Origin: Dillenia suffruticosa | Lineage: Eukaryota; Streptophyta; Magnoliopsida; Dilleniales; Dilleniaceae | Assembly (NCBI GenBank): GCA_033439265.1 | Contig: JAVTVX010000002.1 | Coordinates: 15,403,674-15,467,673, forward strand | Direction: 5' to 3' | Length of the DNA stretch: 64,000 nt | Part shown: positions 25,008 to 37,900 of the stretch, one piece after another | Position numbering within the stretch: the first letter of the stretch is position 1 | Layout: each line of letters begins with the position of its first letter | Position numbers and translations under genes: made by a program | The notes under the pieces: generated by a model | What the model was told of the DNA's origin: nothing | The model's database searches: none | The model's input: the letters and a program-made list of their open reading frames with translations, nothing else

Positions 25008-25520
25008 TTTTTTTGGGTAATGCCCTGTGCAGCAAGTGTTGTGTGTGCTTGGCCCTCTCTCACCTTTGACCCATGCAAGCATGGCCCATACCTTGATTGA
25101 GGGTGTGAGTGCAAGAAGTATATTTTAATTTGTTATTTAAATCTGCGATAAATTTGTTAGGTTTTTTTTGTCTTATTTGTTTTTAAATGTATCCTTTCTT
25201 TACTATGTTGGACTTATCACTATTTTATAACAGTATCTTTAGAGATATCTACGGATAATTGATTTAGTGAAATATGGTATTAGATCATTTAATTAAATTT
25301 TTGAATTTTGACTTGTGGTTTGATATGAAAAAAAAATTATGAGTAACCCCCTTAAATGTATCACTACAAATTTCAAACTGGATTAATCGAAACATAACTC
25401 TGTAATAAAAAAAAAAAAAAGAAGTATATGTAAAAACAATTTTAATCGGTCTATTCAAAATCTCATCATCTCTAACGTTTCAAATTGATTTCTGATCTGC
25501 GAGCCCGTGAGTACGACATA
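24080..25520. other. CBL1 3' flank and intergenic spacer
   Basis: The CBL1 3' untranslated region presumably covers the first few hundred bases, which include a TTTA run near 24303-24329. A TA tract lies at 24968-25002. A copy of the dispersed 130-bp repeat is near 25283-25400. No open frame here shows a family feature. Confidence 0.6.
25283..25400 (+). repeat. Dispersed ~130-bp repeat (plus orientation)
   Basis: Reads TTAATTAAATTTTTGAATTT, TGACTTGTGGTTTGATATGA, an A-run, GAGTAACCCCCTTAAATG and CAAACTGGATTAATCGAAAC, following the block order of the copy at 10141-10260. Confidence 0.4.
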
Positions 25521-25529
25521 ACACAAACA

Positions 25530-28436
25530 GAAAAACCCTAAGTTTCGCCCGCTGCAATTTTCCAAGAGTAACCTTTCTCAATTTCCCTTTTTTTATAATT
25601 CTCTTTCTTACCCAAATAATGATTCAGGACTTTTCTTTTCAAATTATGCTGAATTGCAGTCTAGGGTTGTGAACGATTTTGCTTTGTATGACTAGATATG
25701 TCAGCAGGCAACGTCTCTTGGGTTTTGGGGTTTTGGTTGTAGAATGAGATTAAACTATTCGATGAGATGCCTCAGAGGGAAAAAAGAATGATTGAAATGT
25801 CTCTGGAAGGTAAACTTAGTTTGCTCATAAAGGGTCCTTGTCGTACAACATTTGACGGACGGACAAATTCAAATCAGATGGTTTGATGGAACATGTTCGC
25901 ACAAACATATGTTTATGAACCGAGAAAATGTACTATGCTCAGGACTAGAAATTTTTGCTCCTCCTCATGTAGCCACTTCTGCGGAGGCAAATTTCCATCT
26001 AAGAGAGGTTGGTCTCCTCCTAAGTTAGTAATGAAAGTTACTATACATCAAACATGTGCGGTTCAAATGCAGTCCTAAAATCTATCGTAGGATGTTTTTT
26101 AGTTTTTTTCTCCCAATATTTATTTTGTAATATGCCCACAGTTACATTGTGTTTGTTTTCTGACTTAGAAATGATATAGCTTTCTTGGATAATTACTTGT
26201 TCCTAAACTTCCGTGCACCTTATCATTTTTTTTCCTTGGCCGAATATCTGTTGAATTATGTGAATGAGAGGATATCTTGGATGTTTTTGTCAAGGTCAAA
26301 TCTGGATTGTCCTTTAAATTCAACCTGAGAATTTTTTGACAATGTCACAGTTACATGCTTGTCTATATCAGCAGTTTTAGTAGCCTACCTGAATGGCATT
26401 ATCTTTGGCTAAAGGAAAGGCAACAAATTGCTTCATCAAGAGATGCTTATTGATCGCCTATTCGGTGGTTACTGGTTGTAGGAAGTTTAGGTTCACTGAC
26501 AATCTCGAGCAATTTCAAGTGATAAATGAATGTCCTACCTGTTGTATTCTGTCAACACTCCAATGCTCGTCTACAAGTGTTTAATCTGAGAGCACTTCTT
26601 GGGGATGTTCTACTCATGCGGTGTTGTTAAGAAAGCTGGAAGTTTCTTTGAAAGATCGCGAATTAGATGAAGCTTGGGAAGCTTTAAGGATTTTAAATGT
26701 TTGTATGGTTTTCCAGAGTGCACTATCATGACTAAGTTGATTTCCGGATTATCCTACTCATCAGATTCCAAATGGCTTGAGAAAGCCTATGATTTAGTTT
26801 TTCTTTCAGAGACCAGAATTTCTTCAGATGAACCTCCTAACTAAGCTCTGTCTCTCTTTATCAAGGGCTCAATTGCCTACTGCTGCTTCCATGATCTTAG
26901 ACTGATGCTGGAGAGAGGAAGTTTACCCTCATTGAACATTATCTCAACAGTATTCTACATTTGGTCAAAACTGAAATTGGGAGCTACCTTGCATCAAATT
27001 TGTTAGTTGAGATTTGTGATTGTTATGAGCAACTTGCTCTACGCAAGCTCAATGATGCAAAGCTGATTATACCCGAGTTCAGAACATCTATTAGAGGTCA
27101 GTTGATGATTGAGCAAATGTCACGTGTTGGTGTCTTAGCTGATGCTCATTCCATCATTATCATGTCTCAGATCCATGAGATGAATGGTCTGCTGGATGAG
27201 GCAAAAAAATTGCTATGCCATACAAGTGGCCTTAAGGGATCAATTTTCCATCATTACTGTCAGTTCTATGGTAGCTTGTTAAGCTTGCATTTTAAGTTAA
27301 CATTGATGCAGCTGCTGCAATTATCTTAGACATGTACAGATGCCAGAAAGATCTGTTCATAGCAAATGTTATGAAGGAGCCTCAAAATCTGTATACTATC
27401 ACCATTGGACCAGAAAACCTTAAGGATGGGATGAAAATGCAGATTATGCCTGAGCTGCTTCAAAAAGACTTGATCCTCGAAGTGGAAAGTAAATCAGACC
27501 TTGTTATTTGTAGAAATGGGAATGTTGTCTTAGCACCTAGGGCTTGGCCAAGCTTAACCATGGGGGCAAGAGAAATGGAAGGGTTTCTGAGCTGTGAAAG
27601 CTCTCACCGAGCATTCAAAATGATCTGAGTTTGGCAGAGGAAGCCAATTTATGTTAAAACGTGATTTATGCTTGCAACCATTTGTGTTGGCTGGAGATGG
27701 CTCATGACATGTTGGATGACGTGGGCTCGGCTGGTACTTCAGTGGACTCTGGTTTATATGTTTCTCTCTTTACAGCTTATTGTAATGCTAATATGGTAAG
27801 GGAAGCTAAAGCACTGCTAAAGCAAAAAAGAACGAGCGGTTTAGTTACAAATTTAACTGGTCAAATGGTTGGTCCCTCCTGCTTCTCAGAGTTGGTGCGT
27901 TAGGTTGCTGGAAAAGAAACTGCGACTGGGAGATCAGTTTTGGCTGATGCTTTGATTCGAGTAATGAGGGATGCAAAGAAAGCGACACCTTCCATGGTAG
28001 CTGTGTTCAACTCCTCTATTTGTTTCTTCTGCAAGGCAAAAGTGATTGAGGATGCATTAAATAATAATAACAAACCGAGACTTAATCCCAAAGGATGCAT
28101 TAAAGATATTTGGAAAATGCAAGAAAGAAAAATCTGTCCCACTTTACCAACTTTTGCCAATATGGTCTGCATGTATTCATCTTTCGAAATGTACCTTGAG
28201 ATCACAATATTTGGGGGGGGGGACATTAAGATGTATATAAATAGCAAAAATTTGGTTGTAAGCCAGGATCTGTATGAGCTCTTGCTCCGAAGTTTCCTTC
28301 GAGGTGGTTACTTTGAGAAAACAATAGAGATCATTGACCATATGAAAGAGCAGAGAATGCACATAGATGAGTGGAAGTATAAAACTGAATTTCAGAAGTT
28401 GCATAAAAATCTTTACAGAAATCTAAAGGCATAAGA
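25530..28436 (+). pseudogene. Decayed PPR gene of the At4g17616/At1g03100 type
   Basis: Protein-like fragments in all three plus frames read in order: HAVLLRKLE (from 26615), KDRELDEAWEA, YGFPECTIMTKLISGLSYSS, then 26961-27300 (MVKTEIGSYLASNLLVEICD..., QMSRVGVLADAHSII), 27332-27628, 27661-27903 and 27904-28434 (QDLYELLLRSFLRGGYFEKT...). They match the organellar PPR protein whose Arabidopsis copy sits between CBL1 and DXO1, as here. Breaks: frameshifts near 26690, 26900, 26950 and 27300, stops at 27626 and 27901, and a frame change near 27650. A telo-box-like AAAAACCCTAA (25532) and a possible first exon near 25936-26078 suggest that the old promoter and leader remain. PPR proteins bind organellar RNA (family knowledge). 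This copy cannot make the full protein; sequencing error is unlikely to explain so many breaks when the flanking genes have none. Confidence 0.88.
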
Positions 28437-29405
28437 AGCTACAACCGAAGCTCAAAGCAAGAGGCTTTATGTACAGGGATTTAGGAAATGGGCAGGCATA
28501 GGTTGAAGTTCATTACATCAAATTGCTCAGGTAGCTTTGAAGCTAGACCCTTAACCTCTGTTAGCTTCCTCAATATGCGGTAAGATTGAATTCAAAGCTG
28601 TGTTCTTGATCCCGTTATTAGTGTCCGAATCGAAAGAAGCCATGGAAGCATTTTCTGCTGCATGCGCAGAGGTCATGGTAATGAAGCATTTTCATCTACT
28701 CTGAAACTGATGTCAGATGGAGTAGAATTGGGAGAGAAATCTACCAAACTCTGTTGGTTTCCCTTTCACTTCCATCATCACATTATATTGTAAAAGTAAA
28801 AACCGATTCTTCTCTTTCTTTTTTGTGCAATCGGATATACTCTCTTGACTTTATAACGTAAAAAAAAATTTTAAAACGATAAAATTCGAAAATATTTCCA
28901 TACAGAAAAATCATTTAAAAACCAAAAACATAAAAAAAAAAAAGTTAACTATTTGTCAAAACTACTTTATGAGCAATAGAAACTCTAATTATGATATGCA
29001 AATCCTTAGAGAAATATACAAAATATTAGAGAAATTTTAAAGTGCTTCCCACGATTTTTATTTTATCGTATTTTTATTTAATCGAGTTATATTCAAACTA
29101 TATATAAAATTATTATTCTTTAAATAAAATCTAATTCTAAATAAAAAATATAATAACACTCAAATATAAAAACTTAGCATAAAAAATTTAAAATATATGC
29201 TAACCCTAATACTAATACCAGAATTAGAGAAATTATACTAAAAAAGAGAGTTATTTGTCATGTTTAAAAAAAAATGGGGATTTTTAAATATAAAATAAAG
29301 GGAAGAAAAACATAAACGGTAACCGTGGAGAATCCCACTGGCCGAATTTCCTCCTGAGGAAGACAAAGTAAAACCAGCAATACTGATTCATTGGAACAAG
29401 TATAC

Positions 29406-29407
<2 letters not shown>
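28437..29407. other. Spacer between the PPR pseudogene and DXO1
   Basis: The first 300 bases may be old 3' sequence of the PPR gene. The next part is AT-rich without recognisable content, and the last about 100 bases should hold the DXO1 promoter and transcription start. Confidence 0.5.

Positions 29408-29449
<42 letters not shown>
29408..29449 (+). repeat. GA microsatellite in the DXO1 leader
   Basis: A pure GA run of about 20 units ending 9 bp before the DXO1 start codon at 29459, so it almost certainly lies in the mRNA leader. Confidence 0.93.
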
Positions 29450-29453
<4 letters not shown>

Positions 29454-29458
29454 CTGAG

Positions 29459-31863
29459 ATGGATTTCTCAGAGCAAGAGTTAGACCTCTTCGGAGATGGC
29501 AGTTACTATCATATTCAGCACAAATACGACGACCACGAAGAACAAGAAACCCACAATTCATCATCGGCTTCATCGTCTTCCTCTTCTTCGTCATCTGCTT
29601 CCTCGTCCTCCTCCGATCACAGCGACAATGAAGGCGGACAATCGCGCAGTAGAAGCGGAAGCGGAAGCGGAAGCGGCGGAAGCGGAAGCGGCGGAAGCGG
29701 AAGTGGTGAAAGCAGAAGCAGTAGTGAAGGCGAGGAAGACGATGCAGATCGAAATGAAGCTGAATCCAAGACTTATTATGGGGACTATAATGATACGGAT
29801 CTTTTTGGGTCGGATAATGAAGACTATGTTAATACACCTGTTTCAAGTACCTCTCCTATTCCTGGTAATTCGCTGTCTTGTTCATTGTTCTGATTAATTG
29901 GGTCTTAAAAACCTATTTATTTTCTTTGATTTTAGTCTTAGGGTTTATCGTTTCGAATTTGGTCAGTAACTTGAGTATTCTATGTATTGATTTTCTCATA
30001 CTTGATCAAGTTGTCGTGATAGGCAAATCCAATTATTTTTACATTTATGTCTTTAGGGTTTTGCTTTTACGGCTATGCATTGAAAATTGTATCATTCCTG
30101 GTTTTCCGTCGAGTTTCTTTTTTTTTTTTCTCCGCTTGAGTTTAGTTTTAGGGCTTATAAGTTTGTTCATAGGTTTGATCGATAATTTGAGTAAGATATG
30201 TATATATTCTTTCATTGAGCAGTCCTATTTGGTTCTTTTTTCTTTGTGGTTTTTTGGGTTTTTCTTGACACTGATGTAGTGTCTTTTGGCACAGATACTA
30301 TTAGATTGAATGTGTTTGACCGTCTTTTAGACACAAAATGATAAACTTAAAATATTATTTTTTTCTCTTATAATTTTTATGTATTGTGTCTGTGTCATAT
30401 TCTCTTATGTGGTCCTTTCCCGTGTCCATGTTCATGTCTAGTGCTACATAGCTAGGAAATAGGAAATTTTAGTTCCCTGACGTTTAGATTATTTGGTTGA
30501 ATTGATTTCTTATATCAAAGTACTAAGAACAAACCTTTTGGTTTCTCATCATTTCATTGTCATAGGCCCTGGGTTATTTCCCACTGTAATTGATTGGTTG
30601 GATTCTTCCTTTTTGTTAAGTGTTAAACACGAACTCTTAGGTCTCTTTTCCCTTCATCTTGATGGGTTCTCTTGCCTTAGTTTTTTATGTTGTTTGTGCT
30701 GTCAAGGTTATCTATCTGGCCTTTTCCGTAGTTTTTTCCCTGGTTCTCTAAGAATGAGGACTTTATCATGATAATGTGATTGTTTATATTGGTTTATTCC
30801 TTTTGGATATTGCCCGATGGGTGTAATCAATGAGTGTCTTTTAATGCTCATTCTGATCTGATTTGCTTTCAGTTATCTCCTCCCTCTACTGTGCTAGGTT
30901 GAACAATGGAAAACTGAATTGGTGTATGGTAAACATATTAGGTGTGAATTTATTCTTTCTTTTCTCCCCTTCTTTTCTCTCCAGTTTTATTGGCTGTGAA
31001 AGAGTAAAAATGAAAAAAGGAAAGAAAAGGAAATGTTAGACTGCAATGATCATGTTCTTTTCTGCCTTTGTATTTGTTCTACATATGAACCTGAATCAAG
31101 AGCTCTTTCATCCTTTTTACTACCTTGTATCACTCTGAATAACTGGCTTTCTACGAATGCTATGTTCTTCATTTGATTGAATCCTGGAAAACCTGCAATG
31201 TAATTTTCCAGTTGGTAGTTTATCGTTTGTCTTCTTGTTTATAAGACAAGTCGATACACATAACACTTTTGAGCCTTGCTACAAATTGAGGGTTTTGAGG
31301 GACAAGAAGAATCCAACCCACTGATATCTACATGCATTTCATACTTAAAGCTAGCAATGTACACAGTCAGCTTCGGTTTTCATCACTACTATTTTCAAGC
31401 CAGACCATGATTCTTGGTTTTGTAATCTGCCAAACCTTTTCTTGACTAAGAGCTATCAAAACGGCCATGATTGAGGCAATTGCTTTTGGTCAGTTGGCAG
31501 TGTTTATCATGATGATTGTTGACCTGAAAGAAACAGAGAAGAATCAAGACAAAAATAATCTCGGCATGATAAAGTTTATGAGGTAATTGATCAAACACTT
31601 TAAGTGCATATGATGGTTTAAATTAGGCAATGCATAAATCCATGCTTCCATCACTAAGATTAACCCTCAAAATCATAAACAATGGATGCTATTGATAAAT
31701 TAAAGACAAAATCTGACAAGAATCAAGAGTAATCAACAATCAAGAAGAGGGTTTACAATGTGTAACCTTTAAAGCCCAATGCCCCCAACTTGATGTTGAT
31801 TTCCTCCACATCTTCTCTCTCTTTCAAAATCTTCCATTTATTTTCTACATTTAAAACACTAAA

Positions 31864-31905
<42 letters not shown>

Positions 31906-34900
31906 ACTCTCTTATTATAAGAATTGAGTATTGAATGAATGAAGTGTTTAGAGCGAAAAAGGGGGCTTTATAATGCCCCAAATGAAGAAAAACATGGAAT
32001 AGCTTTTTGTTATCGTCATGACGCTAAGACATTTTACATTGAAGGTGACGAGGCTATTGCAACTATTATATAACATCGTAATTACGATGCCAGAATGTGA
32101 TCAGTACTGTTTTAAATATTATAACTACCAGAAGCATATCACAGTAACGATAAGTGTTCTTCTCTGAAATTCCGGGGGGCATTGTAACTATGATAAAGAT
32201 ATCGCATTTATGATAATATGGACAATGGTGCTTCTCTTTGTATATCGTAGTTACGATAATGATACTGTAACTATTATAAAACTTTGACTTCTTTATTTCT
32301 CTTCTTTCTTTCTTCGTCTTTTCGGGACTTGGCCGCTGCGGCAATAACTTTGCTTCTTCTTTAGCTCTCCTTCTCTCCAAATATTCATGAATTGCTCCTT
32401 AAACCTGCAAAAGAAAGAAACATACATTACGCACATAAATGATAGAGAAATGATGCGAAAACATGATAAATCTCTTATAAAAAGATGTGACAATATGTAT
32501 AAAAATGAGATATATCATGTATCCTTTTTATAACCATAATATCTGAATTTCAATAAAAAGGAAAGAATAGTAGCATGATCATAATATAATATTGGCATCT
32601 TAATTGAGCTCCATAGGAAACAGGTTGGTTTACATAGTTCTTGAAGAATTGCTTAAGTAGAGATGATCCCACATGTTGAACTTGACTATTTATTGAGTCT
32701 GACCCTTTGCAAGGGGAAAAGCTAGAAACCTTCCTTGGGAAGTGGGATCGATGGCTAAATTGGTATTATTGATATGAATTAAATGGTAATTGTAATCGTG
32801 AGAATAACTATTCATCGTTTCACATAGGGTTTTTTCTGCTCAATATAAAAGACGAGATGCAACTGTCACTTTGTCATATGGCTATGTACAATTTTCTCCA
32901 ACTAAGGCTTCACTTGTGTTAGTTAATTTAGTTAATTATTTCAGTTGGTAACCACTGTTGATGTGATATGGAGAGATCCTGAAATCAAATGCCTTGATGC
33001 TAGGATTGGGGGTAGCTAGTGGGAGAGCCACCTAGCTCAATCAAGTTTGGAGCGCCCCCTCCCCCCCAAAGAAAGCCAAAAAAAAAAAAGATAATATTTT
33101 AAATGTACATATCTCAGTAAGGCATGCCACAGCAAGAACAGTTTGTGGATCGGAAGTATTGTCAACTGATGGAAAGTTCCATCAACTTCCATCCTCATCA
33201 TGTCACGCTAGACCTAGAATACCATACAGAGCTAGGCAGGAAATTGGTTTGGTTATCAGCGGTTTGAGAATACTTTTCAAACTAGTTTAAAAGATATTTT
33301 ACAACCTCATTAAATGATAATCCTCCTGCCTCCCATCGCATGGATTGACCACAAGGTATGAGCAACATGCCGCTCCACATATGGCCTTTGAGATAAAATG
33401 CAGAAAATAGTGTAAGTTTGAAGCCTCAAGCATTTTACTGTGAAGTCACTTCACTTTGAAAGTGGATCTGTAGATTATGTTGTTGCACTTGGATTATGAT
33501 TCAGGGCAGCCTAACACTTAAAACAGTAGGAACATCTCAAACAAAGCTGATTAGATTCTAATAGCAGTGCTAACGAGGCATTATTCTTTAAGTCATTGCC
33601 GATCCATCAGAACAAGTTTGTGACTGCAAGCTTGTCAAAGCTGAAAAGAGAATTTGTCTAATAACTTTGAGCTAGACCTGATTATTGTACCCAATGTATA
33701 TGCAACCATGCCCATGATTATAATTCTTTGGTTATTTATGCCAACACTTCACAATGGTATTAATATCAAATATCTGAAGCTTCTAAAAGCTGAGCAAGTT
33801 TCCTCTTTACATTTGGTAATAATCTTGGTTCGTAGCCCATGATTAATTGTCTGGATATCAAAATTGTATTAAGAAAAATATTATAATAATCTTAAGCATG
33901 TTTGTGGTCACATTACCCTTCTTGAGGCATTCTGCAGAATTGCAATATAGTGTGTCTACATTTTTCCTTACATGTTCAAAACTCTTCTGCAGTGTTACCG
34001 CAACGGATTAATAGCAACCCAGGTTGGGGAAATGCTGGAAGGGGCCGTTGGCAATCTGGGTTTCTAAATGGTAGAGGAGCTGGTCTTCTTCCTAGGCCTG
34101 GACCTTACCCTCAAAGACCAAATTATGGCTATGGCTCCAAGTTCCATAATGGCTATCATCGAGATGAGCGCTTTATTTCTGATTTAAAGCTAACAAAAAG
34201 TGAAGAAACTTTATCAAGAAAATGTATTACATTTCAGGAGGTAACTAAATGCTTGTCAGGACTGTCTATTAGAGAAGGCATTGGTCTATGAAGTGACCCA
34301 TTCTGCTAAACCACTCGGCCTAAATGGGACTGTACACTATTTCTGTTCCATCTATAGCGTCATTAAGCAAAGGAAATGAGATGATGATGTAGCATTTTTA
34401 GTGTCATTCAAGAATCTTCCCTCAAAAGGAAATTAATAGAGATGATAGCTGGAATAACCAAATAGACAACAAGATTGCTTATTTTCTTTATTGAGCAAAC
34501 TTTCGCTTTTTTCTTGATAAAGAAATTAAGTGATCTCTTTGGTTTTTCCAGCTATCATCTCAATTGATTTCCTTATGAGAAAAGATCGCACTCAAGGACT
34601 ACATTTTGAACATTAATTTATTTTAATTATACAATTATCATCATCTTGTGTCCTGATTGAAAGTTTCCATCTGACAGCCTTGTGAACTTGGGTGCTACAG
34701 CCGTGTAAAAGGTGGACATGTCTTCTTTGACGACCGGAGCTTGGTAGGTTTTGGAAGCCTGTAACTGAGAATGTTCTTTTTTTTTCCTCCCTTTTTTGTG
34801 ATGGTGTTTTTTTTGGGGGGGGGGGGAGGATGAATTTTATTAAACATTGACATAACTCTTCTTTCATTTTTCCAGAGGCTTTTTAACCGCCTTATCACTG

Positions 34901-37900
34901 AACATATCGGAGCTGACTTAAATGAAGGATTTGAGGATTTTAAAGAGAAAAAAGGTGAGCCATGACACTTCATTGTCTTGATCTTGGAAAATCTTTACTA
35001 GATAAAGACTAACTTTCTTTTTTCTGGAATTCAATGAAAGAGATCTATTGGTGAAGAAATTTATACAAAAAACACATTAATACATCCTCTGAGGAAGCAA
35101 GTAGCCAATTAAAGTATCCCAAAAACTGTAAACCCTGAAGATATATCAAATACTGTAAAACCAGCTAAGGTCTAAGAAATGCCAAGAAAAGAATTCAGCC
35201 CTTATATTATGATGATTACCCATCTCTCCTTGTTGATGCATAAGCACGGATGTTAGGGGACAATTTTATTTGGTTGCATTACCTGCATTATCGAAAGAAA
35301 AGATGGGAGCACTATGCAAGGAAGAAAGATTATACAATGTCTAAAAGAGAAAGAAAAGAGGAAGAAAGTTTTACAATTTGAGAAGAGAACAGATAGAGAA
35401 GTATTGCTAATCCACATGTCTTTCTAGAAGCAATGCGAGAGTCATTTCCCACACTATTGCAAACAAAGGAAGCCTTCTTCCATTACATTTCACACATTTT
35501 GCTTGAAGCATGCTTATTTGTAATAATTTTATTTCACGTGGTGTTCAATTCTAAGGGAACTCTTTAAAGCTACTTTCCCATCACAGTGATGTTTTCAGTT
35601 CCACCAAAAAAAGAATGAAACATTAGGTGATAACCCAATCGAAAGTGATGTTTAGGGCTGGTCAAGGGTATGCCTTTATCATAAAATATTTGGTATGGTG
35701 GCTGGTCAAGGGTATGCCTCTATTTATCCTGAGGTTAGCCTCCAAAAAGTCCTGTTCAATTCTTTCTCTACACATTTATATTCCCTTTGTAAAGATTAGG
35801 AAGTTGGATTATTCGGGAATACACAAAGTACCAAATTATCCCTCACACGAAGCATTAACAAATAAATTACAAAGTGGAGTCCCGTTTGCCCTTTGTGCAG
35901 CCAACATTAGACTTCTTTCTTCTGGTGCGGGTGCACTACTTTGGTGCAGGTACACTTAATGACCATAGATGCGCTCCACCCTCCTCTCCAAGTATGATTT
36001 TGGCACGAAATTTCCTTCTCCAATGCCTTCAATCCATGCTTTGTTGTCTCTGAATCCTTTCTACAAGCAAATAAATAAAAATAAAGTGAAATAACTCGAA
36101 GATATTACAAAATCGAGCTAAAATCTAAGTAAATAAAGGGTACAAATATATATAAATCACATGCATATCAGGAATAAATAGTTTTTATTTTGATATTTAT
36201 TGCCTATCATCCAGATTTGGGCTCTGAGGGATTTGGTGACCTTCTAGCTTGCATAAGAAACAAAAACATACCCCTTCAGAACATACATTTTGTGGTAAGT
36301 GGTGTATTGATCTTTCATATGCATTGAGATTGTGCTGACACATCTAACTTTGTTTCTTTCTCTATCATTGTCCCCAATACACAAGACTTTTCGCAACAAC
36401 CTGAATAAGGTAATTGCTAAACCTTGTGAATTTAATCAGTGACTTTATAACATCTCGAGTTACCTCTCTGATCCATGCATGTAGTACTATCTTCCAATTC
36501 CTATAGTTTTTTGAAAATTTTTTCTCCACAGGTTCTATTATGGATAATGCATATGTTGACATACCTGTTTTAATCATATACAGATTCTAGCTACTGCTTA
36601 CATCAAGCACGAGCCATGGGAAATGGGTGTGCACAAACGAAATGGGGTTGTCTATCTTGATGTGCATAAATTGCCAGAGAGGCCACAGCGTGAGATTGAA
36701 CGTCGAAGGTGCCATTTCTTTGCAGTTTCTTCAAACTGTGTAGGGATAGCTACTGATATTTGGGCTTTTTCTAGTTACACTATATGTTTAGGGGAAACCA
36801 GAATATGGTACAAGAGCTATCAAATCATTGTTTATGTCAAGTGAAATATTCTGTTAATATTCATTGGTGAAAATATTCAAATTTCAAATCTTGTTTCTTA
36901 GAAGTTTTGGATTTAATAATCACCATCTTTAAAGGAAACCCTTTTTTCTTGAGACCGGAATGGATATGGAAGACATGTTTTGTGGAATATTTGTCAAGTG
37001 TGAGGGTGGAAAGAACGAAATCTAGATGTGGAATAATTTTCTTTTTTCCTTTTCTTATGGGGGACAGAGCCCTGCTCTGAATCTTTTCCTGCTTGGACAC
37101 AAGAATTGGATTGCTGAACATTATTTCTTTGCAGCTTATTGTTGCATATTTGCATATCAATTACTCTGTATATAAGTCCTTATGAACAATGTTGCTTTTG
37201 GTTTTACTAATTGTGGACCCATGTCTTCTTACATTAGATCATACTGGGGGTATAGATTTGAAAACCTCGCAACGGAACAAACTGCTTATGGGGGTGAACC
37301 AGATGGTATTGATGCTAATGTTGAATTCTGTTCTTTGATTAAAACTAAATTGGGGGCGCATCGGATATTGATGGGTGCTGAAATGGATTGCTGTGATCAA
37401 ACCGATGAGGGAAGAAGATTCTATGTTGAGTTGAAGACGAGTCGTGAGGTTGGCTTAGATCTCCTAATGTGATCATCCATCTCTTCCCCACTAACAACAC
37501 CCCCCCCCCCCCCGGGCTAGGCCCCCAAGAAAAAAATTCCTCATCTTTTTTCATTTTCTTAATGCTGAGGTGCAGTATAAACCTCTTAAAAGTTTGTGGT
37601 TTTTCTTGTAACTGGTACCATTTTTTCTTCTGAGCGCAGCTGGAATATCATACAGAGGAAAGATACGAGAGAGAGAAGCTGCTCAAGTTCTGGGTAATTC
37701 CTTAGACTATTAAATACAGTGAATTATTTAGATGCTTATAAGTATCTTGTTTCTGTGCCATTTATTACATGGTTCCATCATTTTTGGAATTCCCATGTTG
37801 CCTGTTTTGATGATTTTGCTGGCTGTTTAATTAATACCATTTCTATTTTTGTGTTTGTCATATGGAATTTTCTTGTAGAGCCTCAAATTTTGCATGTCTC

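Noticed and set aside
29496..29897. 133-codon frame rich in Ala/Glu
   Set aside because: A shifted-frame reading of the repetitive DXO1 exon 1; the other frame has the DXO1 start and joins exon 2.
29878..30771. Plus-strand frames of 133 and 92 codons, hydrophobic
   Set aside because: T-rich intron 1 of DXO1; no family motif, and the DXO1 splice model accounts for the region.
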